Positions 43,608 to 52,210 of a stretch of DNA of 64,000 nucleotides are shown here, one piece after another. The position numbers and the translations under genes were made by a program. This stretch comes from Yamagishiella unicocca (Eukaryota > Chlorophyta > Chlorophyceae > Chlamydomonadales > Volvocaceae). Position 1 is the first letter of the stretch. Each line of letters opens with the position of its first letter. The DNA lies in contig BDSL01000009.1 of NCBI GenBank assembly GCA_003116995.1, positions 558,001-622,000 on the forward strand, written 5' to 3'. The notes under the pieces are model-generated. The model was not told where the DNA came from. It saw only the letters and a list, made by a program, of their open reading frames with translations, and did no database searches.

Positions 43608-46600
43608 TGACGGATAGTAACCTGCGTATCATTTTGTGGAACGTGCGCCATCTAGAGGAAGGCAAGCTGCAGGAAGACGAACTAATATGGCATTTACTTT
43701 CTATGCATGATATCATCATTTGTGTTGAAACACACGGCACAGAAGCGCACCCGACAGCAGGTCAACAGCTACCGGGTTATAAGAATTTTTGCGTGGACAG
43801 GCCTAGAATGGGGGGCAGGAGGGCGGGAGGTGTAGCCGTGTACGTCCACGATAGAATCGCAGACGCCTTGGAGCCGTTACTGTATGTAGCGGAGCCTCGG
43901 GGCTGCGAGTCTGTGTGGCTGCGGCTGCGCTCCGATTGGGCGGACGCAGGCGGCCGTAGTTTGCTGATCGGTGCGTGCTATATCGCGCCCGAAGACTCGT
44001 CCTACCATAGGGAAGGACGACCAGCAGCCACGAACGCCGAAGCAGCCCTAGATGCCTTTGCTGCTCTTCAAGCGAGATTAGGCGCACTGCGACGTGACGA
44101 CGACCTAGTGCTCCTTGCCGGTGATTTCAACGCACGTATGTCTGGGGGACAGAGCGGGATTCCAGACCTGCCCGACATCACAGTAGCAGGTTTAGCAGAG
44201 CAATTAGGGGCTCCCTTTGGCTATGACGACAGCATTGATGCTGTTCCACGTTTTCGGAATTGTGTCGACGCGCGCACCAACCACGCGGGCATTGAGCTGG
44301 GGAACGTATGCCGCTCAGAAGGCCTGTGTGTAGTAAATGGGAGGGTTAGAGGTGATGAACGCGGGGCTCTTACGTTCTTGGGCCCGCAAGGTGGCAGTAC
44401 GGTGGACCTATTTCTAACTAGTCCTAGTCTGTTTTCTAAGTGTCAGGCTTTATTTGTGTTTGATAATCTGCATAATAGGCTACGTACGCGTGGTACGGGC
44501 GGGCGTACGTTCAGTGACCACGGACCGGTTAGTCTACAACTGGGCGTGCGGCTGCAACGGCCGGACGGGGAATTACCTCCACGTCGTCCTCGTAAGCGTC
44601 TGGGTTTCAACGTTAGCCAGTGGAGGAAGTATGCAACCTATTTCACTGCAGACGACAGTGCAGTAATGGCAAATCTACAGGAGGTTACGCAAGGGTTGGA
44701 TAATGGCTCTGTTTCTAGCACATGTGCGGTAGATCGTATAGGCGAGATTCTGTACGGAGCTATGAAGCAGGCTTTTGGGGTGGGGCGTGAGTCGCGGCAA
44801 CCGCGATCGAATCACGCGCCTTGGTGGAATGCGGAATGTGCGCAAAAGCATGCTGCTATGAGTTCTAAGCTAACGGATGCAAAAGGTCAAGGCAGGTGTT
44901 CGGGGGTGTGGCAAGCATACAGGGTCGCGAGGCAGGAGTTCAATAGAGCACGCAGGCGCGCAATGGCGGCTTTTGAGCACGAGGAATGGCGCGCATTCAT
45001 TAACAACTGTCGCGGAGACCCTAAGGCGCTATGGCGCAAGCTTTCGGACGGGTCATCGGAGTCGTGCCCTATTACTGATGCAGACGCGTGGCGAAGTCAT
45101 TTCCAGGCGCTGCTCAATGAAAGGCAGCGCCCGCCAGATTATGAGCGTGCAACGGATATACTGGGCTTTGTTAATAGAGTAGATAGGCACACGTTACCTT
45201 GGTGGCGTGCCTTAGGGGAGGAGGAAGCAGAACTCAGGAGGCGAGCGGCAGATGAGGCGCTCAACACGCCAATTACGGCGGCGGAAGTTGCAGTGGTTTT
45301 GGAGAAGCTACCGAATGGCAAGTCGAGCGGTCCCGAGAAAGTGTGCGGCGAGTGCTACCGATACGCTCGGAAGCTTCGCAGTGGCAGCGAGGATCGGAGC
45401 CCAGAAATTAACAGGCTTGTCCCGGTTGTGACGGTGCTAATGGAGCATATTCGCGCTACGGGTGATTACCCTGCACAGTTTACTGTGTCGGATCTAGTCC
45501 CGGTGTATAAGGGGAATGGGAAGGACATGTTAGAGTGCAGTAATTACAGAGGGATCGCGGTGGGCGGAGTGCTTGCCAAATGTTACGCTTCAGTTCTGGA
45601 ACGGCGTCTTTCAAAATTCGCCGAATCTGAATTTGCAGCAAGACCGGTCCGACACTGGTGTCAAGCGGGTTTTCGTCGGGGTTTGGGCACACAACATCAT
45701 CTTTTCGCGCTTCGTCATTTTATAGCTCGTTACGCTAGGCCGGGGCAACACGGGCTTTTAGTCTGCCAGATCGATTTCGAGAAGGCTTTTGATCGTGTGG
45801 ACCGAAATTTGTTGTGGGCTCGGCTAAGGGAACGGGGTCTTTCTGGGCAAATGCTGTCTGCTATTAGGCGTTGTTATGATAAGGTGCAATTGCGCGTGAA
45901 AGTCAACGGGAAGAGAGGTGAGCGGTTTGAATCAGTGCAGGGGGTAAAGCAGGGATGCCCGCTAAGCCCAGTCCTGTTCGGGTTGTTTATCGAATCATTT
46001 GCGGATTACGTAGATGAGCACGAGCAAAGGCAACCTCGGGGATGCGTCCCCACCGCGCATGGAAAAGGGGTCCCGGAGCTGCTGTACGCGGATGACCTTA
46101 CGCTCATGACTATGAATCGGGAACGGATGCAATTCCTGTTGGATAGGTTAGCGGAATTCTGTGATGCATTTGGAATGAATTTGAATGTGGGTAAATGCGA
46201 GTTGATGGTATTCGCCGGTAGGCAAACGTCCTACGACGCACTTTTGAGTGATGCAGCAGGGTTGCGTTATGCGGGCCAGACGGTGCCAGTCAAAGAGCGC
46301 GCAAGATATCTTGGACTGCGATATGGATCAGGTTTTTCGTTCGACTCGTGCCGAATGGAGCTATGCGATGTGGGTCGCAGGGGAGTTTTTGCTTTAATGC
46401 GTAAGTTAGAATTAAATCGCGTATGGGCACCCGATCTTATGCTACGCTGTTTTGACGCCCAAATAAGGCCTTTATTATCGTACGGAGCGGAGGTATGGGG
46501 ACCAGACGCTATTTGGGAAGTTTTAGGAACTAAGGGTAGACAGCGGGTTAGGGAGTGGCAAAGATGGAACCAGCGGGGAGGGTCAGGAGCGACGGGGGAG

Positions 46601-47563
46601 AATGCGGCGCTGCTTGGCAGATGGGGAAAATGGGTTCGAAGCACAGGTCGTGCGGCAGGTGTATTTGAAAGAGCTCTGGCGGATCCAATGGTCGAGGTAC
46701 AGAAGATCTTTTTGCGCAGGGTAGTTGGCGCTAGTTTGCCTCCGAACAGGCAACTCTTCGCAGAGTCCTCTCAACTGCCTTTGCATCACTTTTGGGCACA
46801 GCAAGTGTTTGGTTTTTGGAAGCGCCTGAGTAAGCAGCCCTCGACGCTCGCACAGGCAGTCTTAGAGGAGGATATTTTTGCATGGTTGGAATCGGATCGC
46901 TCGTCAAGCGAGCATGAATATTTCTGGGCTGGTAAGGTGCTGCGGATTCTTGGAGCACTTGGGTACGACTATCGCCAACATGTGAGCGCAACGTTGAGTA
47001 ATGTGGACAAAGCCAAGGCAATAGCCGCGTTGGAAATCCCGTTTGACAAGGTGCTAGAGGAGTTCAGGCGGCGTTTGCTGCTCGATTGGAACTCGAGTGA
47101 TATTGTTATGGATCCGCGGGTTTTTCCCGAATTTGCAGCAGGAGACAGTGATCGCGGGAAGCCGGGCGTAACAATGTGTCGCTACTCGAATTGGATGGGC
47201 GTTGCATATGCCCCCGACGCGCATACAAAGAAGCTCGATCACCTTCGCGCGTGTATGCCTCGGAAGCATCACACGGCGCTGATGCGTTTTCGTCTCGGCT
47301 GTTGGGATCTCGACGTAAGTCGTTTTGCACGTCGGCCGCGTAAGCCACGTGTTGAGAGAACGTGCCGAGTGTGCCGCGGGGATATGGTAGAAGACGAGTT
47401 TCATGTTCTTATGGAGTGTCCCGTGTATGAGCCCCTCAGACGAGCTGTAGATTTCCCTACTGGACAGGATATGCAAGTGGTGATGACTACGTGGGATCAG
47501 GTGAAACTAGGCAACCTTTTGGCTCAGATACAGAGGGCGCGGACAGAGTCATTAAGGGAATAA
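43607..47563 (+). CDS. LINE ORF2 protein: AP endonuclease, reverse transcriptase, CCHC zinc finger
   Basis: 1318 residues. N-terminal endonuclease (residues about 1-310): LRIILWNVRHL, catalytic E in CVETHGTE, GDFNARMS (about 170) and SDHGPVSL (about 303). Reverse transcriptase (about 560-900): NGKSSGPEKV, SNYRGIAVGGVLAKCY, QAGFRRGLGTQHHLFALR, catalytic Asp in IDFEKAFDRVD (about 724), GVKQGCPLSP, and YADDLTLM (about 826). The C-terminus carries CRVC-x9-H-x4-C (about 1253-1271). The protein would nick target DNA and prime reverse transcription on it. No stops or frameshifts. No RNase H motif was recognised. It starts at the A of the ORF1 TAA stop, so translation is probably by termination-reinitiation. 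Confidence 0.95.
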   Translation: MTDSNLRIILWNVRHLEEGKLQEDELIWHLLSMHDIIICVETHGTEAHPTAGQQLPGYKNFCVDRPRMGGRRAGGVAVYVHDRIADALEPLLYVAEPRGCESVWLRLRSDWADAGGRSLLIGACYIAPEDSSYHREGRPAATNAEAALDAFAALQARLGALRRDDDLVLLAGDFNARMSGGQSGIPDLPDITVAGLAEQLGAPFGYDDSIDAVPRFRNCVDARTNHAGIELGNVCRSEGLCVVNGRVRGDERGALTFLGPQGGSTVDLFLTSPSLFSKCQALFVFDNLHNRLRTRGTGGRTFSDHGPVSLQLGVRLQRPDGELPPRRPRKRLGFNVSQWRKYATYFTADDSAVMANLQEVTQGLDNGSVSSTCAVDRIGEILYGAMKQAFGVGRESRQPRSNHAPWWNAECAQKHAAMSSKLTDAKGQGRCSGVWQAYRVARQEFNRARRRAMAAFEHEEWRAFINNCRGDPKALWRKLSDGSSESCPITDADAWRSHFQALLNERQRPPDYERATDILGFVNRVDRHTLPWWRALGEEEAELRRRAADEALNTPITAAEVAVVLEKLPNGKSSGPEKVCGECYRYARKLRSGSEDRSPEINRLVPVVTVLMEHIRATGDYPAQFTVSDLVPVYKGNGKDMLECSNYRGIAVGGVLAKCYASVLERRLSKFAESEFAARPVRHWCQAGFRRGLGTQHHLFALRHFIARYARPGQHGLLVCQIDFEKAFDRVDRNLLWARLRERGLSGQMLSAIRRCYDKVQLRVKVNGKRGERFESVQGVKQGCPLSPVLFGLFIESFADYVDEHEQRQPRGCVPTAHGKGVPELLYADDLTLMTMNRERMQFLLDRLAEFCDAFGMNLNVGKCELMVFAGRQTSYDALLSDAAGLRYAGQTVPVKERARYLGLRYGSGFSFDSCRMELCDVGRRGVFALMRKLELNRVWAPDLMLRCFDAQIRPLLSYGAEVWGPDAIWEVLGTKGRQRVREWQRWNQRGGSGATGENAALLGRWGKWVRSTGRAAGVFERALADPMVEVQKIFLRRVVGASLPPNRQLFAESSQLPLHHFWAQQVFGFWKRLSKQPSTLAQAVLEEDIFAWLESDRSSSEHEYFWAGKVLRILGALGYDYRQHVSATLSNVDKAKAIAALEIPFDKVLEEFRRRLLLDWNSSDIVMDPRVFPEFAAGDSDRGKPGVTMCRYSNWMGVAYAPDAHTKKLDHLRACMPRKHHTALMRFRLGCWDLDVSRFARRPRKPRVERTCRVCRGDMVEDEFHVLMECPVYEPLRRAVDFPTGQDMQVVMTTWDQVKLGNLLAQIQRARTESLRE

Positions 47564-47632
47564 TCCCGATTTTCTAGTATTAGTTCTTGAAGTGCGCCCT
47601 TTGACGGATGTCCGTTATGGGGGGACGCATGC

Positions 47633-47680
47633 TACTGGCGCGAGCCAGTACGACATGTAATAAATCGTAAATCGTAAATC
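47633..47680 (+). promoter_or_regulatory. LINE 3' end: hairpin, TGTAA and heptamer tail
   Basis: A 7-bp perfect stem (tactggc / gccagta) with loop gcga at 47633-47650, then TGTAA at 47656-47660, then TAAATCG three times (47661-47681; the final G is shared with the target-site duplication). Stringent LINEs use such 3' hairpins for template recognition and end in short tandem repeats rather than poly(A). Confidence 0.8.
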
Positions 47681-47691
47681 GAGTGGAGTCA
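47681..47691. repeat. Right target-site duplication of LINE
   Basis: gagtggagtca, identical to 42070-42080. Confidence 0.9.
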
Positions 47692-47806
47692 CGCAAGTGT
47701 TCTTGACGCAGCACATGTTACGGTGTATGGGCTTCGTGGAGAAGTGCGTTTTTGTGTGTTACATCATAAGCGTAGCTTTTGCCGCGTTACAGCACTCAAG
47801 ACAAGC
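47692..47806 (+). promoter_or_regulatory. SR-factor side of the divergent promoter, cut by LINE insertion
   Basis: 115 bp between the right target-site duplication and the SR-factor start codon. It is all that remains of the gene's original proximal upstream sequence next to it. Confidence 0.6.
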
Positions 47807-50767
47807 ATGGGTTCAGAGCGGCCCGAGCGGCCGGTTTTCTGCGGTGAGAGCTATGGAACGTTTTATAGTTGTTATTTTGGGCTTGCGGAGTTGATGTTTT
47901 TCTTGCCTGGCCGCGTCCTAACCCCCACTGCGTTGCCGCGCTGGTCCGGCCATCGTCGCTTGCGCCTACGCAGGAAACTTTGAGGTAAGACGTGTACTTA
48001 ATATTTCCGGCAGTGCCGGAGCTGTAGGATGGGTCCTGGCGGCTAGCTCAAAAGGGATTTGCTGACCTGAGATTGGCAACACACTATTCCCGTTGTGCAG
48101 TATGAGGCAGAGGAGCGTGACATCATACGGCTTTTCGAGAAGTTTGGTCGCGTGGAAAGGATAGGTACGCGAAAGTTCAACGGGCACACACCTGCCGGAG
48201 CTTCTACAAGTCTGTTCCCTTCCTGACGCAGCGTTCCCATCCCTTGCCATTTTGTCTTTTGCAGATATGAAAACAGGCAAGAAAGGGGATTGAGGGATCG
48301 TTGACTATGGTTGCGTGCCGCTAGGTTCTCAGGCTTATCGTGGACAAGTCACCCGGTCTTCCGTGGCGCGTTGACACGCAAATTAGGGCGTCTCTTCGCT
48401 TTTCGCCTGCGACACGTTGCCGCCTGAGAGCGGCGGCCAGTTGCCGTGACCAAAGCAAGGCCCAGGCTGAGCCGCGGCTGCAAGCCAGCGGAGACGGCAT
48501 GCAGGCGCTCAAGGGAGCGGCCGTCCTGGTGACCCAGCCGACCCACGGCCGTCAACACAGCCCCCGCCCGCGCTCATCACGCCATCGCCTCGTGCGCCTA
48601 CACCCTGCCTGCCAACCCGCGCATTCCGTGCATCACACTGTCATCGCGTCAGTCTCGGCGGCACTTGCTCGACGCCGCCTGCGGCAACCGGTCCATCACC
48701 CCTCGCCATCCGTCCCGGGGTGGCCTGCGCCTACCTAGTGCAACAACCACGTTTGCCGCCGGGCCACCACCGCCATTCCCCGCCCACGTCCGGCCTACCG
48801 CACGCCCTGCAACGCGCGTCTTCCAAAACCTTCGCCAAATAGAGGAATTACTAACTGCCAAGAAGGTGTGTTGCTCCGACCGTACATTGCGAGGGCGACA
48901 GCGGTCAAAGGAGCAGTATGCCGCGGTATGTCGTAAGCCAAGAGTGTTTGATACGATCCCGGTTGCCAGGAGCCACCGCACCAGAACGACAGCAGCAGCG
49001 GCGACAGCGTTTGAGGCTGCGAGCTGGCTCAGGCTGCTTTTTTGGGACGCTCGTCTCCCTCCCTTTCAAAATCCTATTTGGTTGGCTCGCAGCCGACCCT
49101 CAGCTGGAGATCGCTGCCTTATGCCATGTCGGTTGGCGGCCAGAGCCTCAGCACACGCAGTTCCTGAAGAATTGACCGGTCCTGGGGTCAGCTTGTAAAG
49201 CTTAGCAAAACCGAAGCCTACCATGCGGGCTCGGGGCCGACCTGACTCGCTCGCCCGGTTGTCGCTGTCGCCATTCCTACCCTGGCTCGGAAACGAACCT
49301 CAGGTTTCGCATTCGTGTACATGCGCTACAAGGAGGACGGCGATGAGGCCATCAAGCGGCTGGACAGGTCGGAGTACGGCTACAAGCGCAGGCTGCTGCG
49401 GGTCGAGTGGGCGCAGGTGCGGTATGGTGCAGCTGGGTGGCTCGATGTGGAGACTGTGCTGGTGGCGTCCATGCGTGGTTTGCTGCCCGCAAGCATTGGT
49501 TTGCTGCTCGGAAGCATTGCGAGGCGCGCGTGTAACCTATTCTGCGCGCACGTCAGTTCCGGCACAGAACCACAGTGTTTGTTGTAAGCCACGTTAAAGA
49601 CAAACACTGCAGTTTAAATGGGTTTGCTAGGTTTAAGACAACCCCCATTTACGCACCGCTGCACAACCCGCAGCACAAGGAGTCGGACCTGAAGCGCGAC
49701 ACGCGGCCTTCCAAGACGCTGTTCGTCGTCAACTTCGTGAGTCGGTGCAGAGCGGGGCAACTAGGCATTGACCGGGCGTTATTACTCAACAAGTATTAGG
49801 CACGAGAACGGGTCTGGGTCTCTAAGGTGGTGCCGTTTGTTGGCTGGTCGTTGCTATCTGCTTGTGCCGGCCTTGCTGGGCCCATCCTATTCTAGTTTAT
49901 CCGGTGGCCGTCGTCGAGCCCCTGTTCAACGGTATGTCCTCCCTCCTTGATGGCCTCCTTCCTTGCTGCTTCCCAGGACGTCCGCCGCACCTCGGACATC
50001 GACATCGAGCGCTACTTCTCGCGTTACGGTCGCCTAACGCGCGTGCAGATCAAGAAGAACTACGCCTTCGTGCAGTTCCCTGATGTCGAGTCGGCCGTGC
50101 GCGCCCTGGAGCGCACCAACGGCTCCCAGATGGACGGTCGCACCCTGACAGTGGAGTACGTCCAGAACGAGGACCCCAACCTCCGACCCGACGACCATCG
50201 CGAGCGCGGCGGCCGCGACAGGTAATTCGGCGCAACGGGTGTGTGGTGGTGGCTTAAAAGATGGCGTGGTTTGACACAAATTTTTAGCACCTACGTCAGA
50301 AATGGGAGTGGTGCGCCAAACATTGGCTTGCACGTCCCGCGCTTCCAAATCAGTGCGATGATGTACTGACGACTAGAACCGCACGTGTCCGGGAGAGCCT
50401 AATCCAGTGCATCGTTCCCATCACGTCCGCTACCGCAACGGAAAATCACGACAGCAAAAACCCAATGATCCTTACACCAATCTGCTGCCGCTGTGCCCAC
50501 GCCCGGTGCAGGTCTCGCTCGCGCTCGCGGGACCGTGGCGGCCGCGGCGGCGGCGGAGGCAGGGGCGGCCGCGGGCGCTCGCCCAGCCGGAGCCCGCCGC
50601 GTTACGACCGCCGGCCCTCGCCTCCTCGCGGCGGCCGCTCACCCAGCCGGAGCCCGCCGCCTCGTGGCGGCGGCCATGACCGCAGGCCTTCGCCGCCGCG
50701 TGGGCGCAGCCGGAGCCGGAGTCCCGCTGAGCGCAAGCCGGACCGCTCACCCAGCTACGATCGCTGA
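47807..50767 (+). CDS. SR splicing factor, RS31/RSp41-like (two RRMs plus RS tail)
   Basis: Eight exons: 47807-47843, 47974-47984 (11 nt), 48101-48164, 48265-48276 (12 nt), 49304-49416, 49674-49736, 49977-50221, 50512-50767, giving 266 residues. RRM1 is RPVFCGNFEYEAEERDIIRL to VEWAQ, with RNP1 GFAFVYMRY. RRM2 has RNP2 LFVVNF and RNP1 YAFVQF and ends TLTVEYV. The tail is Arg/Gly then RS/SP repeats (GRSPSRSPPR, SPPRGGRSPSRSPP). This order matches the plant RS subfamily of SR proteins, which bind exonic enhancers and recruit the spliceosome in the nucleus. Intron 4 begins with GC (ACAG|GCAAGA), and no GT alternative keeps the frame. Intron 4 is also long (1027 bp), as in autoregulated SR genes. 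A TGTAA lies at 51102-51106. Confidence 0.92.
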
Positions 50768-52210
50768 AAGTTTGGTGGCGGTGTGCGGTCTCCTGTGCCA
50801 AGCGGCGTACTCGGTATCCTGAGGCACCGGTGCCAGCCGCCCCCAATAAGTTGGGGCCCGGTGCGCTCGTCGGGAAATTGTGTTTGCTCTGTCGTGTTGT
50901 GTTGTGCGTCGGACATAGCTATATGCTAATAAATTGCAACACGCGTTGAAGCATGCGGGACGGTTTCGTACGGGAATATATGGTGACGGAGCATATGGGT
51001 AACAGCAGTGGCCTGGACCATCCTGGCTGAGCATAGCCAAGTATAAAGTTCGGGCGCGTTTTCCCCTCCCCGCTCGAGGACCTGACTGCACTTGCATGTT
51101 ATGTAAGCGCTCCGCTGCATCCGACTGATCCGCCACCTGCACCATCATAAGCCAGCAGTCGTTGGAAAAGGCCCTGAAAGGCTCAAGTTGCCTAATATGC
51201 GGGACCTACTTCTGCAGTCATTCGGCCGGACAGAAGCTATGTGAGCCTGCATCCCGCACCACGGCCTCCCTCGCTTCTAGGGCAGCCGTATGCGCAAGCC
51301 TCCGCTGAGCATGCCAGCAAGACCTGCGATTATGTCCGCCGTCCTGTCTGCATTTCTCGCGACGAGCCCCGCACTTGGAGTGCAGTGTTCGATGAGACGC
51401 CAGGCCAGCAAGCTGCCCGTCATGTCGGTCTTCCCCGCGCCAGCTGTGGAGTCCTGGACGGTACCACACATCTCGTTGCATCTTACACTCTCGTGTGGGT
51501 ATCCTTAGCAGCATACGGTATTAGTCGTGTTATCAACACTTACAGTACTCGTCATTACTGTAAGCAGGGACTGCAGGGACAAGGTTCAGCTGTCCGCCGT
51601 CTTTGCGACAGTGGACTAGGCATGGCGCCCAATTTAATAGCTAGGTTTCTGTTCACGCAGTATGTCCATGTATGCCCTTATAGCAAATGCAGATCGTCGT
51701 TCCATTCCGTGGCGCCCCCCAACATCTCACGCCCCCTGCATACCTGCTTGCGTACCGCCCGCCGGCTGTTGACTTTTTCCTGCTGCTCACAACCTCGCCC
51801 GCTGAGGGATACGGCCATCCCTTATTGGAGTATTGATCCGCCCGTCACCAGGCCAACAACAATGTTTTCACTCCCTGACATGTACGGTAGTTGTCCTCAC
51901 TCCAAACGCACTGTCGCTCTCAGCCATAACCTGTCTGCTGTCCACGCCATAACGCCGCCCACGGCCGTCCAGCGCGGGGCTGCCTTACACCAGCTGTGCG
52001 CCATCAGGCCACTGCCCCCGGACCCCCCAGCACCCGCACGCCCGCAGCACAGCGCCAACAATCTCCTCAGTAGCCACCGCCCTGCACCACACTACACCAG
52101 CAGCACGCCATGCCGCGTGTATTGCCCCCGAGGCGGCTTCTGCAGCCCCAGGATGGGGACCGGGGCCCCCTTGCCTTCCCCCCGCGACCCCTCTCCCAGC
52201 GCCAGGGCTC
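50768..52210. other. Gap between convergent SR-factor and CFAP54 genes
   Basis: 3' UTRs of both genes. Candidate poly(A) signals: TGTAA at 51102-51106 (+) and TTACA at 51985-51989 (TGTAA on the minus strand, about 220 nt past the CFAP54 stop). An 8-bp inverted repeat (TTACAGTA...TACTGTAA, 51540-51563) places TGTAA on both strands. No gene recognised. Confidence 0.5.

Larger units (their letters stand above)
42081..47680 (+). mobile_element. Full-length non-LTR retrotransposon (APE-type LINE)
   Basis: 5600 bp between 11-bp target-site duplications. Order: 5' leader with 13 tandem 11-mers, ORF1 (42294-43607), ORF2 (43607-47563), and a 117-bp 3' UTR with a hairpin and a (TAAATCG)3 tail. Both ORFs are intact, and endonuclease, reverse transcriptase and CCHC motifs are complete. 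Base composition is clearly less GC-rich than the neighbouring host exons. The intact ORFs and exact duplications point to recent insertion and possible present activity. It is not 5'-truncated, which is unusual for LINE copies. Confidence 0.93.
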
